A program made the position numbers and the translations under genes. Positions 18,268 through 26,823 of a stretch of 64,000 bases of DNA are shown here, piece by piece. The DNA comes from Photobacterium salinisoli. Lineage in GTDB: Bacteria > Pseudomonadota > Gammaproteobacteria > Enterobacterales > Vibrionaceae. Numbering within the stretch: position 1 is the stretch's first letter; every line of letters begins with the position of its first letter. The notes under the pieces were generated by a model that did not search any database, had not been told where the DNA came from, and saw only the letters and a program-made list of their open reading frames with translations. The stretch is from NCBI RefSeq assembly GCF_003614885.1, contig NZ_QZMS01000011.1, positions 372,001 through 436,000 of the forward strand, written 5' to 3'.

Positions 18268-18945
18268 ATGAATCGCGTTTGGAATGACAAGATGACGGAG
18301 GCCGTAACGGAAGTGATGACCTCCCACACCGTGATAGAAAGTCCTCTTCAATTATCGGTAGGCTCTGACTCCTTTTGCGAGACGCTCAGAGTGTGGCAGC
18401 GCGCCTTTCCTACATTAGAGTACAAAGAAAGCCGCGTGATCACCCGTAAGAACGACATTGTGATTGAGTGGACGGCGAAAGGAAAGCATTTGGGGGAGTT
18501 CTTAGGTGTGTCGGCGACGGGGAAAGATCTGGTCTATCAAGGCAGCTCACAACTGACGTTTGTCAATAATAAAGTCAGCCATTACACTTCGGTCGTGAAT
18601 ACCCAAAGCATACTCAGCCAACTGATGGGCCGTTATACCACTCGCACTGAACCTCTCAAGCCAAGAAGCGCTTCAGAGGAACTGTATGCGGTCATCCCAC
18701 AATTGCTCTCCCCTTTCTTAACCCAGCGTCAGGTCGAGTGCCTCGCACTATCGACACTGAGTTTGTCAGTCAAGGAAGTGGCGGCGACGTTGAACATCAA
18801 AGACAGCTCCGTGCAGACGCACCTCAAGCGTGCCTTCGAACTGCTGAGCGTCAGTAATAAAAAAATGTTCATGGCGTACATCTGTGAGAACAACACGATT
18901 GAACTCTTAATCAGAATGGGGCTCTACCTGAAGCAAAGTATTTAG
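18268..18945 (+). CDS. NTF2/SnoaL-like domain fused to a LuxR-type HTH
   Basis: 225 residues. Residues of about 5-125 read as an NTF2-like (SnoaL) cone: an N-terminal helix, then VGSDSFCETLRVWQRAFPTLEY, KNDIVIEWTAKGKHLGEFLGV and LTFVNNKVSHYTS strands. Residues of about 150-215 are a GerE/LuxR helix-turn-helix (LTQRQVECLALSTLSLSVKEVAATLNIKDSSVQTHLKRAFELL). There is no autoinducer-binding or receiver domain. The NTF2 pocket may sense a small ligand such as the product of the cluster. The ATG has no ribosome site; a strong AAGGAAGG at 18210-18217 sits before an in-frame ATT at 18223, which would add 15 residues. The 80-base gap to the exporter gene has no clear terminator. Confidence 0.75.
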   Translation: MNRVWNDKMTEAVTEVMTSHTVIESPLQLSVGSDSFCETLRVWQRAFPTLEYKESRVITRKNDIVIEWTAKGKHLGEFLGVSATGKDLVYQGSSQLTFVNNKVSHYTSVVNTQSILSQLMGRYTTRTEPLKPRSASEELYAVIPQLLSPFLTQRQVECLALSTLSLSVKEVAATLNIKDSSVQTHLKRAFELLSVSNKKMFMAYICENNTIELLIRMGLYLKQSI

Positions 18946-19131
18946 CCTCAACTCAAAACCAAAAAATTAGCTGTAGAATTAAAAAGTTAGACTGCTCTTG
19001 AGACATAACCGTTGAATGCACTGAATTCAGATAACTTTTAGTAGGATAAATGCACGTCCTTGAAGTGAATATAAGTTTTAACTCTAACCAGCTTCGGGGC
19101 AATGATGAGTTTAAGCGTGATGCGCGAAAGA

Positions 19132-19310
19132 GGGAAAAATTCAGGACGAATTTTCAGGTTGTCGGCGCCCGGAGCGCCTACAGCCGCCCCGAGCCACACC
19201 AGAGAACAATCAGGCATTTCTGGGTACTCTTTTTCTTTTTGCCCCAAAAGAGTACCTGGCGCGCATGAGAAAATGCTGAGGGGCGCTCAGAGTTTAAAGC
19301 GCGACATACC
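19132..19310 (+). repeat. Dispersed structured repeat, copy 2
   Basis: Plus-oriented copy between two convergent genes, forming the right border of the BKACE-HemB block. The first hairpin is AAATTC-AGGAC-GAATTT. The GC stem keeps pairing through a wobble (GGTTGT with ACAGCC). The AT stem is longer than usual (GGTACTCTTTT / AAAAGAGTACC) around an enlarged loop. It ends GCGCGACATACC. Confidence 0.88.
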
Positions 19311-19330
19311 ATCAAACTTATTTACTCACC

Positions 19331-20182
19331 TCACCCGATCTCAAATGACGTGACACCAAATAACTGATTGAATGGCAATTCAGGGTGTTCCCCGGTATAC
19401 ATGCGCGCGGTACCAAACGACACCGTCATACCGTATTTTTCCGCAAGCGCAATGGCGGCCGGGTTCACTTCGGGAACATCAAGAAACAAGGGTTGTGAGG
19501 GGTCGACCTCTGATTTCAGCGCAACAAATAAGCGCTCGGCCAGATCGGCATTCTCGGCGTACAGCGGGCCGATTTTATAGCCGTTACGGCACTGGCGGAT
19601 CACACCAATACCTGCCAGCATGCCGTTTTCCAGAATACCTAATGCGTGGCTGTCTGGCTGGGTGATCCAGTGTTTGAAAAACACTGGCCGGTGGGCGGGG
19701 AAGAAACGCTGATCGTAGGCGGCGACGGTTTCAAACGGCAGGGCTTTGAGCGACACAATGGCATGATCATCCGGTGATTCACCGCCGCTGACACCTTCAT
19801 AACGCAAATTACTGTATGCCAGTTTAAAACCGGACTTTTTATAGTTGTCCTGCTGCTCTACTACCCCATCCAGACCGATATTGCAGTCTTCCAGGTGCTC
19901 CAGTGCCGCATGCCATAGTTGCATGCCGTAACCCTGGCCGCGGTATTCGGGTTTAACGATATAAAAACCAATAAAGCCGAAAGACGCGTCATAGCGAATC
20001 GCTGAGATGGTCGCGATCGGTTCATCATCCAACACACCGACCAGAAAACCGCTTTTATCCGCAGCATAGTAGGTCTCGGCATCGTGCAGGCCGGGGTTCC
20101 AGCCTTCCTGCGCGGCCCATTCGACAGCAATGCTGACTTCGTCTGGTTTCATGGTTCTGATTTTGTAGTGCTTGCTGTCCAT
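19331..20182 (-). CDS. Two-domain GNAT acetyltransferase
   Basis: 283 residues. The first half (about 5-140) is a GNAT fold with the acetyl-CoA loop YRGQGYGMQLW. The second half (about 150-280) resembles the C-terminal acetyltransferase-like domain of YitI/YobR proteins (ending EKYGMTVSFGTARMYTG). It would transfer an acetyl group to an amine; the substrate is unknown. It converges on the BKACE cluster, with a copy of the dispersed repeat between. Confidence 0.85.
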   Translation of the reverse strand: MDSKHYKIRTMKPDEVSIAVEWAAQEGWNPGLHDAETYYAADKSGFLVGVLDDEPIATISAIRYDASFGFIGFYIVKPEYRGQGYGMQLWHAALEHLEDCNIGLDGVVEQQDNYKKSGFKLAYSNLRYEGVSGGESPDDHAIVSLKALPFETVAAYDQRFFPAHRPVFFKHWITQPDSHALGILENGMLAGIGVIRQCRNGYKIGPLYAENADLAERLFVALKSEVDPSQPLFLDVPEVNPAAIALAEKYGMTVSFGTARMYTGEHPELPFNQLFGVTSFEIG

Positions 20183-20286
20183 GCGCTTACCTCTGACAAA
20201 TAGCTGATGTGATTAAAATATAGTGTGAAACCAGCACTAACACTGTGCAATAACCCGCTTGACTCAACCAGTCTGCGATGTGGCTT

Positions 20287-20760
20287 TTATAACGTCATGT
20301 GCATAATATGCTGAGGGCCAGCGGCGCCGCCTAAGTAGAGCTCATGGGTATCGGTAAACCCGCCCTGTACATAACAGTGCCTGGCAGACGGGTTCTTACA
20401 ATTTACCGTCAGATAGATCTGATCAAAGTCGGGATAGGCAGAAACCAGAAACGCTTTCAGCGCCCGCACCGCTCGCTTAGCGTAACCTTTACCCTGGTGG
20501 CGATGGTCGATAAAAAAAGCCCGCAAACCGAGCGACTCTGAACGGGCGAAATCATATTTGTGCCCGTACTGTGTATCGATCAGAAAAAAGCCGACAACTG
20601 TGTCGCTATCCATGATCACATGCGGGTGCACGGTATCGTCGATATTGACCAGAATCTCTTCCATGGTGCCGACAAATTTCACCTGCTCTGTTGCTACCGA
20701 CAACTCTGCCACCTGCGGTAAATGCGCCGGGGTCATCGCTTGAATATCAATCTCTTTCAT
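20287..20760 (-). CDS. GNAT acetyltransferase
   Basis: 157 residues from the ATG at 20760; a TTG at 20784 would add eight residues, and neither has a clear ribosome site. The acetyl-CoA binding loop reads DHRHQGKGYAKRAVRALKAF, followed by LTVNCKNPSARHCYVQGGF, the Asn-rich motif typical of this superfamily. It is probably an amine or antibiotic-like acetyltransferase; substrate unknown. 104 bases separate it from the two-domain GNAT gene on the same strand. Confidence 0.85.
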   Translation of the reverse strand: MKEIDIQAMTPAHLPQVAELSVATEQVKFVGTMEEILVNIDDTVHPHVIMDSDTVVGFFLIDTQYGHKYDFARSESLGLRAFFIDHRHQGKGYAKRAVRALKAFLVSAYPDFDQIYLTVNCKNPSARHCYVQGGFTDTHELYLGGAAGPQHIMHMTL

Positions 20761-21027
20761 GGCGCACGACTCAATCAAAAACAATTAGTTATATACGTGA
20801 TAGTAAGGTGTGCAACTCGCATTTTCCGAACATCAAATCCCGAGAGGTTGAGCCAGATCCCTTTTTTCAACCTGTGAGACGTTATAGTGGAAGAGGATCG
20901 GGTGCAGTGAAGTGGCATTTTGCACCTCACAAAGTGACAACGTCACCTTGAGCAGCAGTAAGCTCAATACGATAATGAACCCCGATCGTTTTTTCAGTAT
21001 GAGTCGTCTTTTTACAAGGAGTGATTT

Positions 21028-21096
21028 ATGGCTAAACGAGTCTCGAACAAGCGCATCAAAGAAATCCTGAAAGAAACCACTGAGAAGAAAAAATAA
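21028..21096 (+). CDS. Candidate 22-residue basic small protein
   Basis: ATG at 21028 preceded by a consensus ribosome site (AAGGAG at 21016-21021). The 22-residue product starts MAKRVSNKRIKEIL and ends in four consecutive Lys; it is strongly basic and likely forms one amphipathic helix. A perfect terminator follows 28 bases after the stop. Gene-like signals on both sides support translation or, alternatively, a short RNA. It resembles no family I know. Confidence 0.55.
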   Translation: MAKRVSNKRIKEILKETTEKKK

Positions 21097-21123
21097 GCGG
21101 ACAAACAGGTTACCGCGAAAAAA

Positions 21124-21150
21124 CACAACCCCGCCAGATGCGGGGTTGTG
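21124..21150. terminator. Bidirectional terminator
   Basis: An 11-bp perfect stem CACAACCCCGC / GCGGGGTTGTG with a five-base loop lies between the 22-residue ORF and the convergent aldo/keto reductase gene. An A-run (about 21113-21123) on the left gives the minus strand its T-rich tail. Confidence 0.8.
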
Positions 21151-21174
21151 TCGTTATGGCCGAGTGAAAACGGG

Positions 21175-22083
21175 TTACGGCACACCATGACCTTTTGACG
21201 CGACCCACACACGGAACCATTGCTCGCGGCTCAGTTCAAATGCCAGTGCAGAAACGGCATCTTCGATCCGCGCAATGTTACCGGAGCCGATAATCGGTAA
21301 CGGCTGAGACGGCAAGCGACGTACCCAGGCGTAGACCACCTGATCAATCGAGTCGGCCCCGATTTCCTGCCGGATTGCTTCCAGCTCCGCCCGTACACGT
21401 ACCGCCTGTTCCGACTGACCGTTAAAGATCTCGCCGCCCGCCATGCAAGACCATGCCATCGGCCGGGTGCGTTTCATCTGCAGCTGATCCAGCGTACCGT
21501 CATGACAAACCTCAAAGTTGAGCGGATTAATTTCCACCTGATTGGTCACCAGCGGCGCATCCAGACGAGATTGCAGCAGATCAAACTGTGCCGGAGAGAA
21601 ATTAGACACCCCAAAGTGGGCCACTTTGCCCTGTTGTTTCAGCGTCGCAAATGCTTCTGCAACTTCGTCGGCATTCATCAGCACATCCGGACGGTGAATC
21701 AGCAGCACATCCAGCTGCTCGATGCCCAGACGTTGCAGTGAATTATTCACCGACTCAGTAATGTGCGCTTTACCCGTGTTGTAATGATTGATTTTTTGCC
21801 CGGGATATTGGCTGCCGCACAGCTTGATATCGCATTTAGAGACAATCTGAATCTGCTCACGCACGCTCGGGTCCAGCGCCAACGCCTCACCAAACAACTG
21901 CTCGCAAGTATAGCCGCCATAAATATCGGCGTGATCAACCGTCGTAATGCCCAGTTCAATGTGCTGTTTCAGAAAAGTCAGACGTTCCTGCGGAGTCATA
22001 CCCCAGTCCGCCAGACGCCAGTAACCCTGAACCAATTCAGAAAACTGCGGCCCTTTTGGCGTCAGTTCGACGTTTGCCACCAT
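21175..22083 (-). CDS. ydhF: Aldo/keto reductase, YdhF-type
   Basis: 302 residues from the ATG at 22083, which has AAAGGAG upstream. The sequence follows E. coli YdhF closely as remembered: GYWRLADWGMTPQERL, TVDHADIYGGY with the catalytic Asp and Tyr, LLIHRPDVLMNADEVAEAF, GKVAHFGVSNFSPAQF, and the NADPH-binding PLPIIGSGNIARIEDAV. It is a cytoplasmic NADPH-dependent oxidoreductase of unknown natural substrate. It diverges from the XRE-type regulator gene. Confidence 0.9.
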   Translation of the reverse strand: MVANVELTPKGPQFSELVQGYWRLADWGMTPQERLTFLKQHIELGITTVDHADIYGGYTCEQLFGEALALDPSVREQIQIVSKCDIKLCGSQYPGQKINHYNTGKAHITESVNNSLQRLGIEQLDVLLIHRPDVLMNADEVAEAFATLKQQGKVAHFGVSNFSPAQFDLLQSRLDAPLVTNQVEINPLNFEVCHDGTLDQLQMKRTRPMAWSCMAGGEIFNGQSEQAVRVRAELEAIRQEIGADSIDQVVYAWVRRLPSQPLPIIGSGNIARIEDAVSALAFELSREQWFRVWVASKGHGVP

Positions 22084-22195
22084 GGTCAATACTCCTTTAT
22101 TCATTGCCCGAAATAATTCGCTGAACGTATCCTAGGCTGGATCGGCCCACCGGGCAATGATATAACCCACAAGTTTCGAACCAGAGTACGAGTCT

Positions 22196-22600
22196 ATGTC
22201 ATTTGCTCAACGCTTGCGTAACCTGATTGGCGAAGAAAGTATCAGCGGCTTTGCCCGCCGGGTTGATCTGAATGAAGCCCTGATCCGCAAATACCTCAAC
22301 GGCAGCGAACCCAGCCTGCAAAAAGCCAATCAAATTGCGGTGAAAGCCAATTGCTCACTGGAGTGGTTAGCCACCGGCTGTGGTTATCTGTACCGACAGG
22401 CTGAAGTGGTCGACAAAGAGGCGTTGGCCCTCGCCTGGGAACATGTCACAGGACAACCTTTTGACGGTGTCAGCCAGGAGTTAATCAAAGTGCTGGCAGG
22501 TTATCAGTTTCTGCGCGGCCATAAGAAGACAGACGGTTATCTGGATGTCCAGGCCATGGCCACCTTTCTGTCCGTCGCCCGCCAGCGCGAACCCGTATAA
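22196..22600 (+). CDS. XRE-type helix-turn-helix regulator
   Basis: 134 residues. The N-terminal ~70 residues form a phage-repressor-like HTH (FAQRLRNLIGEESISGFARRVDLNEALIRKYLNGSEPSLQKANQIAVKANCSLEWLATG). The rest is a short helical tail with no peptidase motif. It probably binds DNA in the gap shared with ydhF. A good terminator follows. Confidence 0.8.
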   Translation: MSFAQRLRNLIGEESISGFARRVDLNEALIRKYLNGSEPSLQKANQIAVKANCSLEWLATGCGYLYRQAEVVDKEALALAWEHVTGQPFDGVSQELIKVLAGYQFLRGHKKTDGYLDVQAMATFLSVARQREPV

Positions 22601-22607
22601 AGAGCAA

Positions 22608-22636
22608 AAAAAGCCATCCGGCGGGATGGCTTTTTC
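22608..22636 (+). terminator. Rho-independent terminator
   Basis: GCCATCC / GGATGGC with a four-base loop, an A-run before and TTTTT after. It can also serve the convergent Lon-like gene. Confidence 0.9.
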
Positions 22637-22666
22637 TCTTTGCGAAACATGTTTCTGAAAACACGT

Positions 22667-25036
22667 TTACTTGCGCATCGCATTCAGCCTATTTTGCGCT
22701 ATACCCAGTACCGACTCTGGCGGGTAATTGCCGTCCAGCCATTCCCCGGCATCTTTGCCCGTGAGCAGACTGATCGCCTCACTGACATGGGAAATGGCCC
22801 AGATGTGGAAGTCGCCTTTGTCGACAGCAGCCAGAATATCTTTACGCAGCATCAGGTTATGGGCATTCGACTGCGGGATAATCACCCCCTGGTTGTTGTG
22901 CCGCCCCTTGATGGTACAGACATCAAAGAAACCTTCAATTTTCTCATTCACTCCGCCGATAGGCTGTGCCTGACCAAACTGGTTCATCGAGCCGGTAATG
23001 GCAATCGACTGATTGATCGGGCAACCGGAGAACGCCGAAATAATGGCACACAGCTCCGCCATGGAGGCGCTGTCACCGTCCACACCACCGTAGGATTGCT
23101 CAAAGGTCAGGTGTGTGGTCAGCGGAATGCGCGCACTCTTGCCAAACAGCGACGACAGATACGCGGTCAGTATCATCACGCCTTTGGAGTGAATCCGCCC
23201 GCCCAGCTTCACGCTGCGCTCAATGTCCATCACCTCGCCTTCCCCCCACGATGTCGTCGCCGTGATCCGGTTCGGCAAGCCGAAACGGTGATCCGACGTC
23301 GAAACCACGGACAGCCCATTGATCTGACCAATAACGTCACCCTGCGTATCTATCAGCGTGGTACCGTTCCTGAAGGTATGCAGCATCTGATCCTGCAGAC
23401 GACTGACCCGTTTTTCCTGGCGCAGCAAAGCCTGTTCGACATGCGCGACACGTATCATGTTGGCATTGGCGGCTCTGGCGGTGTAATTGGTTTCGCGCAG
23501 CAGGTTGGCGATATCTGCCGAATGCAGCGACAGCTTGTTCTGATCCTCGGCCTGACGGGAGCTGTATTCAATGATGCGGGCAACGGCTTTGCGGTCACAA
23601 TGCAGCATGCCGTTATCGTGCACGATACTGGAAATGAAACGCGCATACTGAAGCTCAGACTCATCGGTACGTTCCATTTCATCTTCAAAGTCCGCTGTGA
23701 CACGGAACAGCTCACTAAAATCAGGATCGTAATGGACCAGCAACTGATAGGTCTGATAATCACCGAACAGGATAATTTTCACATCCAGCGGAATGGGTTC
23801 AGGTTCCAGTGAAATCGTACCGGACAGCGTGACTTCCCGCTCCAGTGAACTCAGGTTCAGCTTGCGTGAACGTAATGCCCGTTTCAGGCCGTCCCACACA
23901 TAGGGCCGCTCCAGCACTTTCACCGCATCCATCAGCAAGACACCGCCGTTAGCACGGTGCAGGCTGCCGGATCGAATCAGCGAGAAATCGGTAAACACCG
24001 TGCCTTTGTAAGTCGCGTTCTCTATGTAGCCAAAGATAGCGTGATAATTCGGGCTCTCTTCCACCACAATCGGAAAGTGCTCACTCTCCTGGCTGACCAG
24101 CACATTGACCTGATAGCGACGCGGCATTTTCTTATCCAATGCGGCATAAGAAAGCGCGACCTGATCTTCACTTTCTTCCAAAAAGATATCGAGGTTTTCC
24201 AGAATGTCTTTCTGCATCGCCGTGAGATAGTCTTTTATCTCAGTATGACCGCGGTACTGCTTTTTGAGCGGTTTGACAAAATGCGAAACGACCTCCAGCG
24301 CCACTTCTTCATTGAGCTTCTGGATTTTATCGGAAAACTCTTCTTCCCAGTCAGTCAACTGGCGCGCAATGCCTCGCAGTTTCACTTCCAGCGCCGTGAT
24401 AATAGTTTCGAATTTTTCCTGCTCTTCTTCAGGCAGCGCCACAAAGCTTTCTTCGGTGTGCGGCTCTTCGCCATTCATGGCCACTAACTGATAATCGCCC
24501 TGAGTCGTCAGGGTCAGGCTCACCTTTTGCTCTTTCGCTTGTTCGGTAAGGTTGCCCAAAGCCGTTTGCTGTTTCTCCGCCAACTGATTTTTCAGCTGCT
24601 CAGAGCGCGAGTAATACATTTCATTGTCGAACGCCAGCGGCAAGGCTTTCACCAGGCGAAGCATCAGCTTTTCAACGTCTTTTTTGAACGGCATTCCCGT
24701 GCCGGGTTTCAGTTTCAGCAGCTTAGGGGTACGGGTCTCTTCAAAATTCGCGACATAACACCAGTCATACAATGGCGAAGCATCCCCGTTCGGATCATGG
24801 CGGTTCAGATACCGCAGTACCATAGTCCGTTTACCCAGCCCGTTACGGCCTATGGCATATATGTTGTAGCCTTTCTCCTTGATCGACATCGCGAACTCAA
24901 CCGCCTGCTGAGCGCGTTCCTGCCCCACAATTTCGTTCAGGGGTTCTAAATGTTTGGTTGATGAAAACTCGGCATCCAGCCCGTTTAAGGTGCAGGTGCG
25001 GTACAGGGTATCTGCTTGTAATGATTTCATTGTCAT
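22667..25036 (-). CDS. Lon-family ATP-dependent protease (YcbZ/LonC-like)
   Basis: 789 residues. Walker A is degenerate (GRNGLGKRTM, about 60-70). A long helical insert rich in Glu and Gln (about 150-270) follows, then an AAA lid region with GGVLLMDAVKVLERPYVWDGLKRAL as a Walker B-like element. The C-terminal S16 peptidase domain carries the catalytic Ser in GVDGDSASMAELCA and the Lys in GGVNEKIEGFFD. It would degrade proteins in the cytoplasm or at the membrane. It is like Vibrio Lon-related proteases and distinct from housekeeping Lon, which has an N-terminal LAN domain. Confidence 0.9.
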   Translation of the reverse strand: MTMKSLQADTLYRTCTLNGLDAEFSSTKHLEPLNEIVGQERAQQAVEFAMSIKEKGYNIYAIGRNGLGKRTMVLRYLNRHDPNGDASPLYDWCYVANFEETRTPKLLKLKPGTGMPFKKDVEKLMLRLVKALPLAFDNEMYYSRSEQLKNQLAEKQQTALGNLTEQAKEQKVSLTLTTQGDYQLVAMNGEEPHTEESFVALPEEEQEKFETIITALEVKLRGIARQLTDWEEEFSDKIQKLNEEVALEVVSHFVKPLKKQYRGHTEIKDYLTAMQKDILENLDIFLEESEDQVALSYAALDKKMPRRYQVNVLVSQESEHFPIVVEESPNYHAIFGYIENATYKGTVFTDFSLIRSGSLHRANGGVLLMDAVKVLERPYVWDGLKRALRSRKLNLSSLEREVTLSGTISLEPEPIPLDVKIILFGDYQTYQLLVHYDPDFSELFRVTADFEDEMERTDESELQYARFISSIVHDNGMLHCDRKAVARIIEYSSRQAEDQNKLSLHSADIANLLRETNYTARAANANMIRVAHVEQALLRQEKRVSRLQDQMLHTFRNGTTLIDTQGDVIGQINGLSVVSTSDHRFGLPNRITATTSWGEGEVMDIERSVKLGGRIHSKGVMILTAYLSSLFGKSARIPLTTHLTFEQSYGGVDGDSASMAELCAIISAFSGCPINQSIAITGSMNQFGQAQPIGGVNEKIEGFFDVCTIKGRHNNQGVIIPQSNAHNLMLRKDILAAVDKGDFHIWAISHVSEAISLLTGKDAGEWLDGNYPPESVLGIAQNRLNAMRK

Positions 25037-25204
25037 ACCCTTCCCCTTATCTCTCCACTGATAGTTATTTCAGTGTAGCCAGCAATTAGTTACTTTTTAG
25101 TGACTTAGCTTGGTTTTAAGGAGTTATTTGTTTGAGTGGTGGTTTTTTGTGCGACGGGAGGGGGTGGGATGTCTAAAATGTCCAGCCTACCTTTAGGTGA
25201 ATTT

Positions 25205-25377
25205 GTATGTCGCGCTTTCACTTTTGTGCCTGCCTCAGCATTTTCTTATGCGCGCCAGGTACTCTTTTGTGGCAAAAAGAGTACCCAGAAATGCCTTTGG
25301 GTTCTTTGTCGCTTTCCGGGCCGGTTGTAGGCGCTCCCAGCGCCGACAACCTAAAAATTCGTCCTGAATTTTTCCCT
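25205..25377 (-). repeat. Dispersed structured repeat, copy 3
   Basis: Minus-oriented copy, 168 bases upstream of the Lon-like gene. The AT stem is GGTACTCTTTT / AAAAAGAGTACC and the GC stem GGCGC-TCCCA-GCGCC. It is very close in sequence to copy 4 (26399-26570), about 1.2 kb away in the same orientation. Confidence 0.9.
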
Positions 25378-25493
25378 GGGTTGGGGATTATTTTAGCCGA
25401 GGATCGTGATTGCCATATTGTCCACTTACCCTTTACCTCAGTTGAATCTAATCAAGTTTATTTCAACCTGATGAATTTGACTGCTGAACTAGA

Positions 25494-25520
25494 CAAAAAA
25501 AGCCGCAAAAGCGGCTTTTC
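25494..25520 (-). terminator. Rho-independent terminator of the two small membrane-linked genes
   Basis: On the minus strand AAAAGCCGC / GCGGCTTTT with a TTTT loop is followed by a seven-base T-run. It lies 15 bases after the stop of the 131-residue protein gene. Confidence 0.9.
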
Positions 25521-25535
25521 CTATGTAAGGGTTTA

Positions 25536-25931
25536 TTAACTCAACGCATCATCTTGATGTTTGTATAAGATCGAGAGCGCAGGAAAATACACCACGAGAT
25601 AAAGTAATGTCAGTAACAGCACTTCCATACCTGACATCAATGCAAAATCTGCCCACATTGAGTCAGCAAAACTAAATGCGCCAATCACTGCCGTATTGAA
25701 GAACACAAGCTTCAAGACTACACGACTTTTAAAAACCGTCTTTCGATAGGCATATGCGTACAAGCACAAGAACATCAGTACGCCACTCGCCAAACCCCAA
25801 GCATTAACTAATGTGTTAGATTCCTGAAGCTGCAGCTGTGTGTTCTTAAACATGACCAGATTTATACCAATACTCAGGACCGTCAGTACCAGTAAAACCC
25901 AGAAAAACACTTTAGCCTTCGTTCGATTCAT
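25536..25931 (-). CDS. Hypothetical four-helix membrane protein
   Basis: 131 residues from the ATG at 25931; a TTG at 25943 is the only longer choice. Four hydrophobic segments are visible (about 7-27, 43-60, 72-92, 98-118), separated by short charged loops. No family is recognised. It starts two bases after the stop of the 100-residue gene, so they form an operon. Repeat copies 3 and 4 flank the pair. Confidence 0.65.
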   Translation of the reverse strand: MNRTKAKVFFWVLLVLTVLSIGINLVMFKNTQLQLQESNTLVNAWGLASGVLMFLCLYAYAYRKTVFKSRVVLKLVFFNTAVIGAFSFADSMWADFALMSGMEVLLLTLLYLVVYFPALSILYKHQDDALS

Positions 25932-25933
25932 CT

Positions 25934-26236
25934 TTACCACCAATAACCATACATAATTTTACGAGGGTCATCTGGTAAACGCAAAATCGAGTCACGGTCT
26001 ACCAGATATTTTCTTTTAAAATTATGACGTTGAATACCATATGCAGGCAGTTCCTCCAATAGTTTTATCGCTTTTTGCACATTTTCATCCTGCATTGTTG
26101 CACCAGCTTCAACCTCAGCCTTAAGTGCCGGCACTATGTAGCGATAGTATTCTTCGGATTTTGCACGTGTTAAAAAGACACCTGCAATTGCACCGCCTGC
26201 GTGCCATAAGCCTTTTACTACTTCAACTAAAAGCAT
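25934..26236 (-). CDS. Hypothetical 100-residue protein
   Basis: The ATG is preceded by AAGGTGA. The N-terminal ~25 residues (VVKGLWHAGGAIAGVFL) are moderately hydrophobic. The remainder is charged and helical and ends in a Tyr/Trp-rich tail (PRKIMYGYWW). No family is recognised. It is the first gene of a two-gene operon with the four-helix membrane protein, so a joint membrane function is possible. Confidence 0.65.
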   Translation of the reverse strand: MLLVEVVKGLWHAGGAIAGVFLTRAKSEEYYRYIVPALKAEVEAGATMQDENVQKAIKLLEELPAYGIQRHNFKRKYLVDRDSILRLPDDPRKIMYGYWW

Positions 26237-26398
26237 GATTTCACCTTACTCAATAAAATACGTATTCTATTGATTTATAATGATTAATTGAATTAGTGAA
26301 AATGTCTTTTGTATACTTCGTAATGACTAATTCAGCTTACGAATTGACAGATAAATTTTAGTATTATCTCAAATACTAGTTAACCTCAGTGGTAATTT

Positions 26399-26570
26399 GC
26401 ATGTCGCGCTTTAACTTTTGCGCTTTCTCAGCATTTTCTGATGCGCGCCAGGTACTCTTTTATGGCAAAAAGAGTACCCAGAAATGCCTTTGGGTTCTTT
26501 GTCGCTGTCCGGACCGGTTGTAGGCGCTCCCAGCGCCGACAACCTAAAAATTCGTCCTGAATTTTTCCCT
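26399..26570 (-). repeat. Dispersed structured repeat, copy 4
   Basis: Minus-oriented copy with GGTACTCTTTT / AAAAAGAGTACC and GGCGC-TCCCA-GCGCC stems. It forms the left border of the AT-rich NERD/SEC-C gene; copy 5 on the other side is inverted relative to it. The flanking bases 26237-26398 and 26571-26770 contain no convincing gene. Confidence 0.9.
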
Positions 26571-26770
26571 AAAGCTGAGGAAATAGTTTGGATCGTAACT
26601 CGTTATTGCCCCATTATTTGGTAGACCTCTTACTCATTCACATCCTGTTCATGGGCTTTCCCCTACTAAAATTTATCCATTCTTCTAGTGGTGTTCGTTT
26701 GTAAATCCCCGTGTTGTATCATGGGGGTATATTCCACGTAACCTCATGCCGTTAACGGGGCTCAGATAAA

Positions 26771-26798
26771 AGAAAACTGCCCTTTCGGGCGGTTAGTT
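26771..26798 (-). terminator. Terminator of the NERD/SEC-C gene
   Basis: Minus-strand stem CCGCCC-GAAA-GGGC(A)G, a stable GAAA tetraloop, followed by TTTTCTTTT, 26 bases after the stop codon. Confidence 0.8.
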
Positions 26799-26823
26799 TA
26801 AAGCAAGTATATTTAGATGCCTT

